Assembly: GCF_019880385.1 (NCBI RefSeq) | Contig: NZ_CP082273.1 | Span: 992,001-1,056,000, forward strand | Source of the DNA: Nocardioides coralli | Lineage (GTDB): Bacteria; Actinomycetota; Actinomycetes; Propionibacteriales; Nocardioidaceae | Length of the DNA stretch: 64,000 nt | Reading direction: 5' to 3' | Shown: piece by piece, positions 21,960 to 29,395 of the stretch | Position numbering within the stretch: the stretch's first letter is position 1 | Layout of the letters: each line of letters begins with the position of its first letter | The notes under the pieces: model-generated | What the model was told of the DNA's origin: nothing | What the model saw: the letters and a program-made list of their open reading frames with translations, nothing else | Databases searched by the model: none | Position numbers and translations under genes: made by a program

Positions 21960-22295
21960 TCAGGTGGCCTCGACGTCGTAGGGAGGGACCTCCCCGTCCA
22001 GGAGCCCGCGTGCCTTCTTCCGCCGTGACGCGGCCTCCTCCGCCTCGGCCTCCTCCATCGCCTCGACGATGTGCTTGCGCACGATGCTGCGGGGGTCGAG
22101 GTCGCGCAGCTCGAGGTCCTTGAAGTCCGGACCCAGCTCGGCGCGCAGCTCGTCACGAGCGCCGGTGGCGAAGACCTTCAGCCGGTGCAGGAACCGGCCG
22201 GCCTCGCGCGCGAACTCCGGCAGCTTGTCGGGGCCGAAGACCATCACCGCGACGAGCGCGATGATCGCCATCTCGGGCAGCCCGACTCCGAACAC
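21960..22295 (-). CDS. tatB: Sec-independent translocase subunit TatB
   Basis: The 111-residue protein has the TatA/B topology: an N-terminal membrane helix (LPEMAIIALVAVMVF), the FGPDKLPEFAREAG hinge and an amphipathic helix, then a charged tail (EEAEAEEAASRRKKA). The Glu at the start of the helix and the sequence after FGPDKLP favour TatB over TatA. TatB with TatC binds twin-arginine signal peptides. GTG start. It lies 3 nt after mrp on the same strand; mycobacteria also keep tatB near mrp. Confidence 0.87.
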   Translation of the reverse strand: MFGVGLPEMAIIALVAVMVFGPDKLPEFAREAGRFLHRLKVFATGARDELRAELGPDFKDLELRDLDPRSIVRKHIVEAMEEAEAEEAASRRKKARGLLDGEVPPYDVEAT

Positions 22296-22298
22296 AGG

Positions 22299-23462
22299 TC
22301 AGAACTTACTGGTCGGCGTCAGCCCCAGCTGCATCCCGGCCAGACCGCGCCCGCGCCCGGCGAGCCGTCGCGCGACGTCGGCGAGGACGACGGCGGCCGG
22401 CGCCGTCGGGTCGGACTCCACGATGGGCTTGCCGACGTCGCCGCCCTCGCGCAGCGAGGTGTCCAGCGGTACCTGCCCCAGCACGGGTACGTCGTAGCCG
22501 AAGCGCTGCGACAGCGTCGCGGCGACGCGGTCCCCTCCTCCGGAGCCGAAGAGCTCGAGCCGGTGCTCGGATCCCTGCTCCGCGCAGTGCGGGCACGCGA
22601 GCCAGCTCATGTTCTCGACGACCCCCACGACGCGCTGGTGCATCATCGAGGCCATCGTGCCGGCGCGCTCGGCGACCTCCGCGGCTGCCTCCTGCGGTGT
22701 CGTGACCACCAGCACCTCGGCGCCCGGGAGGTGCTGCCCCAGCGAGATCGCCATGTCGCCGGTGCCGGGCGGCAGGTCGAGCAGGAGCACGTCGAGGTCG
22801 CCCCAGTAGACGTCGGCGAGCATCTGCACCAGGGCTCGGTCCAGCATCGGACCGCGCCACGCCACCACCTGGTCACGCCTCGGCTTGAGCATGCCGATCG
22901 AGATCACCGAGACCCCCGAGGGCGTGGGGACCGGCATGATCAGGTCCTCGACCTGGGTGGGCCGGTGGTCGGCGACACCGAGCATGGCCGGGATGCTGTG
23001 GCCGTAGATGTCGGCGTCGACGATGCCGACCTTGAGTCCCTGGCCGGCCATCGCGAGTGCGAGGTTGACCGTGACGGAGGACTTGCCGACCCCGCCCTTG
23101 CCGCTGGCGATCGCGAAGATCTTGGTGAGCGAGCCGGGCTGCGAGAAGGGGATCTCGCGCTGCGCCTGGCCGTCACGGAGCTTCTCCTGCAGGCCGGAGC
23201 GCTGCTCGCTGGTCATGACCCCGAGCTCGAGGTGCACGCCGGTCACACCGTCGACGGCCGAGACGGCACTGGTCACGTCACGGTTGATGGTGTCCTTCAG
23301 CGGGCAGCCCGCGACGGTGAGCAGGACCGTGACGTGCACGGTTCCGGACTCGTCGATCTCGACCGAGTCGACCATGCCGAGGTCGGTGATCGGACGCTTG
23401 ATCTCGGGGTCGTTGACGGTCGCCAACGCGGCGTTGACGCGGTCCAGCAGGGAAGTGCTCAT
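22299..23462 (-). CDS. mrp: Mrp/ApbC family iron-sulfur carrier ATPase
   Basis: The 387-residue P-loop protein has an N-terminal DUF59/MIP18 domain (NDPEIKRPITDLGM), the deviant Walker A GKGGVGKSSV near residue 122, DADIYGHS, a switch region LLLDLPPGTGDM and the CPHC cysteine pair that binds a bridging cluster. Mrp proteins deliver Fe-S clusters to apoproteins. A TACGCT box lies 9 nt before the ATG. tatB follows after 3 nt, suggesting co-transcription. Confidence 0.93.
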   Translation of the reverse strand: MSTSLLDRVNAALATVNDPEIKRPITDLGMVDSVEIDESGTVHVTVLLTVAGCPLKDTINRDVTSAVSAVDGVTGVHLELGVMTSEQRSGLQEKLRDGQAQREIPFSQPGSLTKIFAIASGKGGVGKSSVTVNLALAMAGQGLKVGIVDADIYGHSIPAMLGVADHRPTQVEDLIMPVPTPSGVSVISIGMLKPRRDQVVAWRGPMLDRALVQMLADVYWGDLDVLLLDLPPGTGDMAISLGQHLPGAEVLVVTTPQEAAAEVAERAGTMASMMHQRVVGVVENMSWLACPHCAEQGSEHRLELFGSGGGDRVAATLSQRFGYDVPVLGQVPLDTSLREGGDVGKPIVESDPTAPAAVVLADVARRLAGRGRGLAGMQLGLTPTSKF

Positions 23463-23516
23463 GATGCACCCAGCGTAGTTGCCGTCCCGTCGTACCGGTG
23501 CCCCCGGTGGCGGGTC

Positions 23517-24041
23517 TCACGCCGGGGGAGTGGCGCCCGTCTCGTCGTGCCCGTCCTCGGTCCGGGCCCGCTCGTCGAGCTCGGCCAGCAGCGAGCGCAG
23601 CTCGGAGCGGACGTAGTCGCGGGTCGCCACCTCGCCGATCGCCATCCGCAGCGAGGCGACCTCGCGTGCGAGGAACTCCATGTCGGCGTGGGCGCGGGCG
23701 TTGGCGCGGCGGTCCCTCTCGGCGATCACCCGGTCCCTGTCCTCCTGGCGGTTCTGCGCCAGCAGGATCAGCGGGGCGGCGTAGGAGGCCTGGAGGCTGA
23801 GCATCAGGGTGAGGAAGATGAAGGGGTAGAGGTCCCAGGCGAGGTCGTCGGGAGCCAGCCAGTTCCAGACCAGCCACACGCTGACGAACAGCGTCATGTA
23901 GAGCAGGAAGCGCGCGGTGCCCATGAACCTGGCGAAGCCCTCGGCGAAGGAGCCGAAGGCGTCCGCGTCGTAGGTGGGGCGCCGGATCCTGCGCCCGCCC
24001 TCGAGCGGGGTGTCGAGCCGGTCGCGGCGGGGCTCAGCCAT
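23517..24041 (-). CDS. DUF1003 membrane protein
   Basis: The 174-residue protein has two hydrophobic helices (about residues 42-64 and 75-97), the second followed by LILLAQNRQEDRDR, the DUF1003 signature. The C-terminal half is a charged helix that may be a coiled coil. The start overlaps the stop of the MgtE-N/CBS gene by 8 nt, so the two are probably co-translated. Function is unknown; pairing with an MgtE-N protein hints at metal or membrane homeostasis. Confidence 0.82.
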   Translation of the reverse strand: MAEPRRDRLDTPLEGGRRIRRPTYDADAFGSFAEGFARFMGTARFLLYMTLFVSVWLVWNWLAPDDLAWDLYPFIFLTLMLSLQASYAAPLILLAQNRQEDRDRVIAERDRRANARAHADMEFLAREVASLRMAIGEVATRDYVRSELRSLLAELDERARTEDGHDETGATPPA

Positions 24042-25302
24042 GGCTGGTCCCGGTCGGCTGGGCTCCGGTGGCCAGGTCGCGCCAGTTCTCCGGGAGCATG
24101 TGGTCGAGCAGGTCGTCGACGGTCACCGCCCCCAGCAACCGTCCCTGGTCGTCGACCACGGGTGCGGCCACCAGGTTGTAGGTCGCCAGGTGCGCCGCGA
24201 CCTGCACGATCGAGGCCTCGGGGCGGAGGGCGTCGAGCTCGGCGTCGATGGCGGCGGCGGCCAGGGAGGAGGGCGGCTCGCGCAGCAGGCGCTGGATGTG
24301 GGCGCAGCCCAGCAGCCGCCCGGTGGGCGTCTCCAGGGGTTGGCGGCACACGTAGACCATCGCGCCCAGCGACACTGGCAGGTCGGGGTTGCGGACGTGC
24401 GCGAGTGCGTCGGCCACCGTCGCGTCGGGGCCGAGGATCACCGGCTCGGGCGTCATCATGCCGCCGGCCGTCTCCTCCGGGTAGGACATCAGGCGCCGGA
24501 CGTCCTCGGCCTCCTCGGACTCCATCAGCTCGAGCAGAGCGGCCGCCCGGTCCGGGGGGAGGTCGGCGATCAGGTCCGCCGCGTCGTCGGCCGACATCTC
24601 CTCGAGGACGTCGGCGGCGCGCTCGGGGTCGAGGTGGCCCAGGAGCTCGACCTGGTCCTCCGGCGGCAGCTCCTCCAGCACGTCGGCCAGGCGCTCGAGG
24701 TCCATCGCCTCCACCACGGCGGAACGCCGCTCCTGCGGGAGGTCGTGGATGGTGCTCGCCGCGTCGGCCGGCTTCATCTCGGCGAGCTGGGCGATCAGCA
24801 GCGTCGCGCCCTGGGACTGGTCGGGCGTGGTGAGGCCGGTGACCTCGCTCCACGCGACCACGTGGGTCTGACCACGGCGGCGGAAGGTGCTCCCCGGCTC
24901 CTGGACGGCCACGCGCGACAGCAGCCAGTCGCGGGTACGAGCCTGCTCCAGGGCGACGTCGAAGACCGTGCCGGTCACGCCCGACGTCGGGATGGAGACG
25001 GTCTTGTCCAGCATCTGTCCGATGACCAGGGTCTCGGTCGGACGCTGCTCGAAGCGCCGCATGTTGAGCAGCCCCGTCGTGTAGACCTGGCCGCTGTCGA
25101 TGGTGGTCACCCGGGTCATGGGCACGAAGATCCGGCGCCGGCCGAACACCTCGGCCACGAGGCCGAGCACCCGCGGCTGGTTCACCTCCGACCGGACGGC
25201 CGCCACGATGTCGCGCACCTTGCCCACCTGGTCGCCCTGCGGGTCGAAGATCGGCAGCCCCACGAGGCGGGCGGCATACACGCGGGTCGCGGCGGTGCTC
25301 AC
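24034..25302 (-). CDS. PRC-barrel / MgtE N-domain / CBS protein lacking a transporter domain
   Basis: The 422-residue soluble protein has an N-terminal PRC-barrel-like domain (about 1-85), a superhelical MgtE N domain (about 140-260, repeats such as LADVLEELPPEDQVELLGHL), and two CBS motifs (MMTPEPVILGPDATV...; APVVDDQGRLLGAVTVDDLL). The five-helix MgtE channel is absent, so it is a sensor or regulator rather than a transporter; mycobacteria have a similar protein near mrp. A TAGCGT box ends 6 nt before the GTG. Confidence 0.86.
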   Translation of the reverse strand: MSTAATRVYAARLVGLPIFDPQGDQVGKVRDIVAAVRSEVNQPRVLGLVAEVFGRRRIFVPMTRVTTIDSGQVYTTGLLNMRRFEQRPTETLVIGQMLDKTVSIPTSGVTGTVFDVALEQARTRDWLLSRVAVQEPGSTFRRRGQTHVVAWSEVTGLTTPDQSQGATLLIAQLAEMKPADAASTIHDLPQERRSAVVEAMDLERLADVLEELPPEDQVELLGHLDPERAADVLEEMSADDAADLIADLPPDRAAALLELMESEEAEDVRRLMSYPEETAGGMMTPEPVILGPDATVADALAHVRNPDLPVSLGAMVYVCRQPLETPTGRLLGCAHIQRLLREPPSSLAAAAIDAELDALRPEASIVQVAAHLATYNLVAAPVVDDQGRLLGAVTVDDLLDHMLPENWRDLATGAQPTGTSHG

Positions 25303-25308
25303 GGGCCC

Positions 25309-25314
25309 ACGCTA
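25309..25314 (-). promoter_or_regulatory. -10 box TAGCGT of the MgtE-N/CBS gene
   Basis: TAGCGT on the minus strand ends 6 nt before the GTG at 25302. It fits the leaderless pattern and is divergent from the TACTAT box at 25377-25382. Confidence 0.5.
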
Positions 25315-25376
25315 GCGTCACCGCGCGCCCCGCCAGCGTCGTCGACGCCGCGTGGCCGAGGGCGCGTCGCGGCTCG

Positions 25377-25382
25377 TACTAT
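25377..25382 (+). promoter_or_regulatory. -10 box TACTAT of the EEP gene
   Basis: TACTAT ends 6 nt before the GTG at 25389. It is one of the closest matches to the TANNNT consensus in the window and leaves no room for a ribosome site. Confidence 0.6.
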
Positions 25383-25388
25383 GGCCCC

Positions 25389-26492
25389 GTGCCCGGGTCC
25401 CGCAAGCGCGTACAGCCGCGCCATGCCGACGTGACCGGGCAACCCGTCCGGCGGTCGCGGCGCGCAGGGCTGCTCGGCGGAGCGGCGCTGGCGCTCGTGG
25501 GTCTGGTCGCCGCGCAGGGCCTGGCGGGCGGCGTCGTGGGCGACGCGATCGCGGCGCTGGGTGGTCCGGGTGCCGGGGACCGGGAGGCGCTGGTCGTCTC
25601 CGACCCGGCCCGACCCACGACCGCGAGCGGCGAGGCCCCGGAGGCCACGGCCGGGACCATGCTGCGGCCCCGGTTCCGGGTGGTCGACGCCACGAGGCTC
25701 AAGCCGGCGCCCGAGGAGCCGAAGCGCGCGAAGCTGGCCGAGCGGGTCGAGCGGCAGAGCGCCACCCAGGACACCATCCCGGAGTTCGGGGTGGCCATGA
25801 TCAACATCCTCGGCAGCAACCACACGCAGGGCGGCAAGGGCGGCTACGCCCCGGGCGTCAACCGCGCCTACACCGCGACCCGGATGCTGCTGGCCCAGGG
25901 GGTCAGCATCATCGGCTTCTCCGAGATCCAGACCGACCAGCTCGGGGTCTTCCGCCGCAACGCCCCAAGCTTCGCGGTCTACCCCGGTACGGCGCTGGGC
26001 GGCAAGGGCGTGCCGCAGTCGGTGGCCTGGGACACCCGGGTGTGGTCCCTCGTCGAGGCGACCGAGATCTACATCCCCTTCAGCGGACAGATCCGGCCGC
26101 AGCCCGTGGTCAAGCTGGCCCACACCGGGACCGGCACCGAGATCTGGGTGATGAACGTGCACAACTCGCCTCACCGGCTGGAGGGCGAGCGCGACCGGGC
26201 GGAGACCATCGAGATCTCCAAGCTGAACGAGCTGATCGCGACCGGTGTCCCCGTGGTGGTCACCGGTGACTTCAACGAGAAGCAAGAGGTCCTGTGCCGG
26301 ATCACGGCCTCCACCGGGCTCCAGAGCGCCGTGGGGGGCGGCAACTGCTATCCGCCGCCGCAGCAGATGCGCGTCGACTGGATCTTCGCCTCGCCGGCGT
26401 TCGCGGTCGAGTCCTACCGGGTGACGCGCGACGCGCCGGTCCCGAGCATCACCGACCACGCGGTCCTCTACAGCAGGTTGAGCCTGTCGTGA
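25389..26492 (+). CDS. Exported endonuclease/exonuclease/phosphatase (EEP) family protein
   Basis: The 367-residue protein has a basic N-terminus and hydrophobic segment (about residues 25-50) suggesting a signal peptide or anchor. The EEP domain spans about 135-365: NILGSNHT, SIIGFSEIQTDQ (metal-binding Glu), MNVHNSPH, GDFNE, DWIFASP, ITDHAVL. EEP enzymes cleave phosphodiester or phosphate-ester bonds, and extracellular ones include nucleases and sphingomyelinases. It is closely similar to the C-terminal domain of the fusion at 29396-32278. The stop overlaps the glycosyltransferase start (GTGA). Confidence 0.85.
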   Translation: MPGSRKRVQPRHADVTGQPVRRSRRAGLLGGAALALVGLVAAQGLAGGVVGDAIAALGGPGAGDREALVVSDPARPTTASGEAPEATAGTMLRPRFRVVDATRLKPAPEEPKRAKLAERVERQSATQDTIPEFGVAMINILGSNHTQGGKGGYAPGVNRAYTATRMLLAQGVSIIGFSEIQTDQLGVFRRNAPSFAVYPGTALGGKGVPQSVAWDTRVWSLVEATEIYIPFSGQIRPQPVVKLAHTGTGTEIWVMNVHNSPHRLEGERDRAETIEISKLNELIATGVPVVVTGDFNEKQEVLCRITASTGLQSAVGGGNCYPPPQQMRVDWIFASPAFAVESYRVTRDAPVPSITDHAVLYSRLSLS

Positions 26493-27364
26493 GCCCGGAC
26501 CTCCGCCTCGCGGCCCTGACCATGGTCCGCGACGAGCAGACGATGCTCCCGCGCTGGGTGGCGCACTACGGCCGCGAGTGCGGTGTCGAGAACCTCTTCG
26601 TCATCGACGACAGCTCCTCCGACGGCTCGACCGACGACCTGCCCTGCTCGGTCATCCGCATCCCCTCCTGGGGGGACAAGCACTTCGAGACGACCCGGAT
26701 GCGGGTGGTGAGCAGCTTCGCGGCGGGCCTCCTGGAGGCCTACGACGCCGTGCTCTTCGCCGACGCCGACGAGTTCCTCCTCGCCGACCCGGCTCGGTAC
26801 GGGGGGCTGCGGGAGCTGCTGCTGGACCGACCGGACCGCGACGTGGTCGGTGCCCAGGGCCTCAACGTCGTGCACGCGCCGGGGGAGCCGGCCCTCGACC
26901 CGGGGCGACCGGTCCTCGGACAGCGCACGTGGGCCAAGTTCGTCCCCCTCATGTGCAAGCCCGCGATCAAGCGGGTCGCCGCACCGTGGGTCGCCGCCTC
27001 GCACGGCACCACCGTGCCGTTCGAGGTCGATCCCGACCTCTACCTCTTCCACCTCAAGTTCGCCGAGCGCGACCACCTGCGCACCACCGGCGACCACCGC
27101 AAGGCCCTGGTCGAGGCCGAGGGACGAGCCGCAGCCACGGCCTGGCAGTACGCCGGCGGCGATCTCGTCGACCTCGTGGACGAGATCACCCGCGACGTCG
27201 ACCCCGGGACGGTGGAGCCCTACCGGTCGCGGCCCCGGCAGCTGGCCAAGATCGTCCGGCCGACGGACTCCGGCACCTATCGCGCCCACGGTCGCCGCCA
27301 GGTCAACGCGATGCGCGGCCAGCCGATGGTCACCGTGCCGGAGCGCTTCCACAACCTGGTGTGA
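26489..27364 (+). CDS. Glycosyltransferase family 2-like protein
   Basis: The 291-residue protein begins MSPDLRLAALTMVRDEQTML, then has a FVIDDSSSDGSTDDL strand-loop and a FADADEFLL motif that supplies the DxD metal site. This matches the GT2/GT92-type glycosyltransferases with the N-terminal VRDE signature. It has no transmembrane segment. The GTG start overlaps the stop of the EEP gene, so the two are translationally coupled. Sugar donor and acceptor are not predictable. Confidence 0.82.
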   Translation: MSPDLRLAALTMVRDEQTMLPRWVAHYGRECGVENLFVIDDSSSDGSTDDLPCSVIRIPSWGDKHFETTRMRVVSSFAAGLLEAYDAVLFADADEFLLADPARYGGLRELLLDRPDRDVVGAQGLNVVHAPGEPALDPGRPVLGQRTWAKFVPLMCKPAIKRVAAPWVAASHGTTVPFEVDPDLYLFHLKFAERDHLRTTGDHRKALVEAEGRAAATAWQYAGGDLVDLVDEITRDVDPGTVEPYRSRPRQLAKIVRPTDSGTYRAHGRRQVNAMRGQPMVTVPERFHNLV

Positions 27365-27385
27365 GGCCGGCCCGCGCCGCAACGG

Positions 27386-27399
27386 CACGTCCGGACGTG
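27386..27399. repeat. 14-bp perfect palindrome
   Basis: CACGTCCGGACGTG lies 22 nt after the glycosyltransferase stop and 45 nt before the lipoprotein start. It could be an operator or the base of a weak hairpin; no T-run follows, so it is not a clear terminator. Confidence 0.3.
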
Positions 27400-27443
27400 T
27401 CGTCGTGGCGGTGAAGAGGGTTCTCCTTTGTTACCGTTCTTGC

Positions 27444-27818
27444 ATGCGTCGCGGCGGCTTTCCGGTTCTCGCCTGCCTGCTCGGCCTCTGGCTGGGCGGG
27501 TGCGGCGACGACGCCGGGGGACCGGCGGAGGCGACCGGCTCGGAGAGCACGTCCGCGTCGGGCAGCCCGTCGAGCGTGCCGGAGGGCCCGGCGTGCGACG
27601 AGGTCTGGGTGGACGGCGCGGACCTGCCGCGGAGCTACCGCGGCTGCGTCCAGGACGACGCCTGGGTGAAGGCGGCGACCAGCCGATGTGCCTCGGGGCA
27701 GGTCCTGGTCACCTACGGCGACCGCTTCTACGGCGCCAAGGGGGCTGTGGTCAACGACGTGGGTGGACCACTCGACGACAGCAATCAGTACCGACGGGCC
27801 GTCAGGTCCTGCGGCTGA
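27444..27818 (+). CDS. Small hypothetical lipoprotein
   Basis: The 124-residue protein has a lipoprotein signal peptide (MRRGGFPVLACLLGLWLGGC, lipobox Cys20), a Ser/Gly-rich linker, and a short C-terminal domain with four Cys (ACDEVWV, RGCVQDD, SRCASG, RSCG) likely forming two disulfides outside the cell. A TACCGT box ends 6 nt before the ATG, giving a leaderless transcript. No family recognised. Neighbours are also exported proteins. Confidence 0.75.
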   Translation: MRRGGFPVLACLLGLWLGGCGDDAGGPAEATGSESTSASGSPSSVPEGPACDEVWVDGADLPRSYRGCVQDDAWVKAATSRCASGQVLVTYGDRFYGAKGAVVNDVGGPLDDSNQYRRAVRSCG

Positions 27819-27892
27819 GAGGACGACCGACAGGTCGACACCGGTCACGCGCCTGGCGTGGCCGCCACCATCAACGCGATCAAGGGGACAAC

Positions 27893-29302
27893 GTGCAGAA
27901 GCAGCTCAGAGGACTCGGCCGCGGGCTGACCCCGGGGGTGGCCGCGGTCGCCCTCGCCGTCACCGTCTCGCTGGTCGCCATCCCCGGAGCCGACACCACC
28001 CGCACGTCGACCCCGGACGGGGCGGCCACCGTGGAGGCCGCCGACCTGGAGCTGGCCGCCGGCAAGAAGAAGAAGAAGAAGTACACGCCGGGGACCGGCG
28101 TCATCGTCACCAACCCGCTCGGCGAGAGCAAGCACCGGATCATGGGTCACCTGCTGAGGACCATCGACGCGACTCCGCGCGGCGAGCGGATCCGGATCAT
28201 CACGTGGAACCTGGTGAGCAAGCGGTTCATCAAGGCCCTCATCCGCGCCCACGACCGCGGGGTCAGCGTCCGGCTCCTGATGTCGAAGCGGAAGGCCAAG
28301 GGGCAGTCCAAGCAGGGGAGCTTCTACTCGCTGAAGCGCAACCTGCGCGACAAGAACAAGAAGCGGAGCAAGGGCATGAAGAGCTGGGCCCGGGGCTGCA
28401 GCAGCTCCTGCCGCGGCCGGAGCGGCATCGCCCACTCCAAGTTCTTCATCTTCTCCAAGGCGGGCAAGGCCCGGAACGTCGTGATGTCGACCTCCGCCAA
28501 CGCCACCGAGGTCTCCGTCTACCGCCAGTGGAACGACATGTTCACCCTGGCCAACAACAAGCGCATCCACGACGGGTTCGCCGACGTCTTCAAGCAGGCT
28601 GCTGCGGACCGTCCGGTCAAGCGTCAGTACCGCACCTTCGAGGGCAAGTCGGTGGCCGCCTACGTCTACCCGTGGCGGGGCCCCGGCGCGAAGGGCGACC
28701 GGGTGATCAAGGAGCTGCGGCGGATCAGCTGCCGCGGGGCCCGCGGCGGGACCGGCATCAACGGCCGGACCCGGATCCGGATCGCCCAGGACGCGATCAT
28801 CAACAACCGCGGCATCGAGATCGCCCGGGTGCTGCGCCACAAGTACCAGTCCGGCTGCAACATCAAGATCGTGTTCGCCCTCATGGGCAAGCAGGTCCGG
28901 CAGATCCTCAAGAACACCAGCCGCGGCAGGGTCCCGATGCGCCAGATCGTGCAGGACTGGGACGAGGACGGGGTCTACGACCGGTACCTGCACGCCAAGG
29001 TGATGGCCGTGAGCGGTCGCTACGGCAAGAACCGCAGCGCGCGGATCGCCTGGCAGGGGTCGGAGAACTGGTCGCAGGTCGCGGAGGTCAGCGACGAGCA
29101 GGGGTTCATCATCCGCCGCAGCGGCGCCGAGGGGACCTACGCCCGCTGGGTCGACTGGCTCCACCGGAACCCGCCGCCGCGCTCGCCCAGCAGCACCAGC
29201 TCCTCCCCGCGGGCCACCCTGCGGATCGCTCGGGCCCGGGGGGTCGACCCGTACGCCCTGATCAAGGAGGAGCTCGGGCTGACCGAGGCCTCGTCCCGCT
29301 GA
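27893..29302 (+). CDS. Secreted phospholipase D-like protein with altered HKD motifs
   Basis: The 469-residue protein has an N-terminal signal segment (GVAAVALAVTVSLVAIP, about 14-30) and a lysine run (GKKKKKKY) near residue 60. Two PLD-type motifs are visible: HSKFFIFS and HAKVMAVS followed by GSENWS. In both, the HxK(x)4D Asp is Ser; the His and Lys remain and GSxN follows the second. PLD-superfamily enzymes hydrolyse phosphodiesters in lipids or nucleic acids, and Tdp1-type members also lack the Asp. The GTG has AAGGGGAC upstream. Substrate is unknown. Confidence 0.75.
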   Translation: MQKQLRGLGRGLTPGVAAVALAVTVSLVAIPGADTTRTSTPDGAATVEAADLELAAGKKKKKKYTPGTGVIVTNPLGESKHRIMGHLLRTIDATPRGERIRIITWNLVSKRFIKALIRAHDRGVSVRLLMSKRKAKGQSKQGSFYSLKRNLRDKNKKRSKGMKSWARGCSSSCRGRSGIAHSKFFIFSKAGKARNVVMSTSANATEVSVYRQWNDMFTLANNKRIHDGFADVFKQAAADRPVKRQYRTFEGKSVAAYVYPWRGPGAKGDRVIKELRRISCRGARGGTGINGRTRIRIAQDAIINNRGIEIARVLRHKYQSGCNIKIVFALMGKQVRQILKNTSRGRVPMRQIVQDWDEDGVYDRYLHAKVMAVSGRYGKNRSARIAWQGSENWSQVAEVSDEQGFIIRRSGAEGTYARWVDWLHRNPPPRSPSSTSSSPRATLRIARARGVDPYALIKEELGLTEASSR

Positions 29303-29350
29303 GCGGGGGACCGATCTCGCAGACTGCCTGACCGGAGGCCACGAGCCGGG

Positions 29351-29356
29351 TAGCAT
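29351..29356 (+). promoter_or_regulatory. -10 box TAGCAT of the cutinase/RCC1/EEP gene
   Basis: TAGCAT lies 39 nt before the GTG at 29396; a GGAGG ribosome site (29384-29388) sits 7 nt before the start, giving a short normal leader. Confidence 0.5.
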
Positions 29357-29395
29357 CCCTGTGACTCGTGTGACCACTGTGACGGAGGCGTTGTC

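Noticed and set aside
27386..27399. Rho-independent terminator after the glycosyltransferase
   Set aside because: The palindrome is only 14 bp with no loop or T-tract, so termination is not supported.
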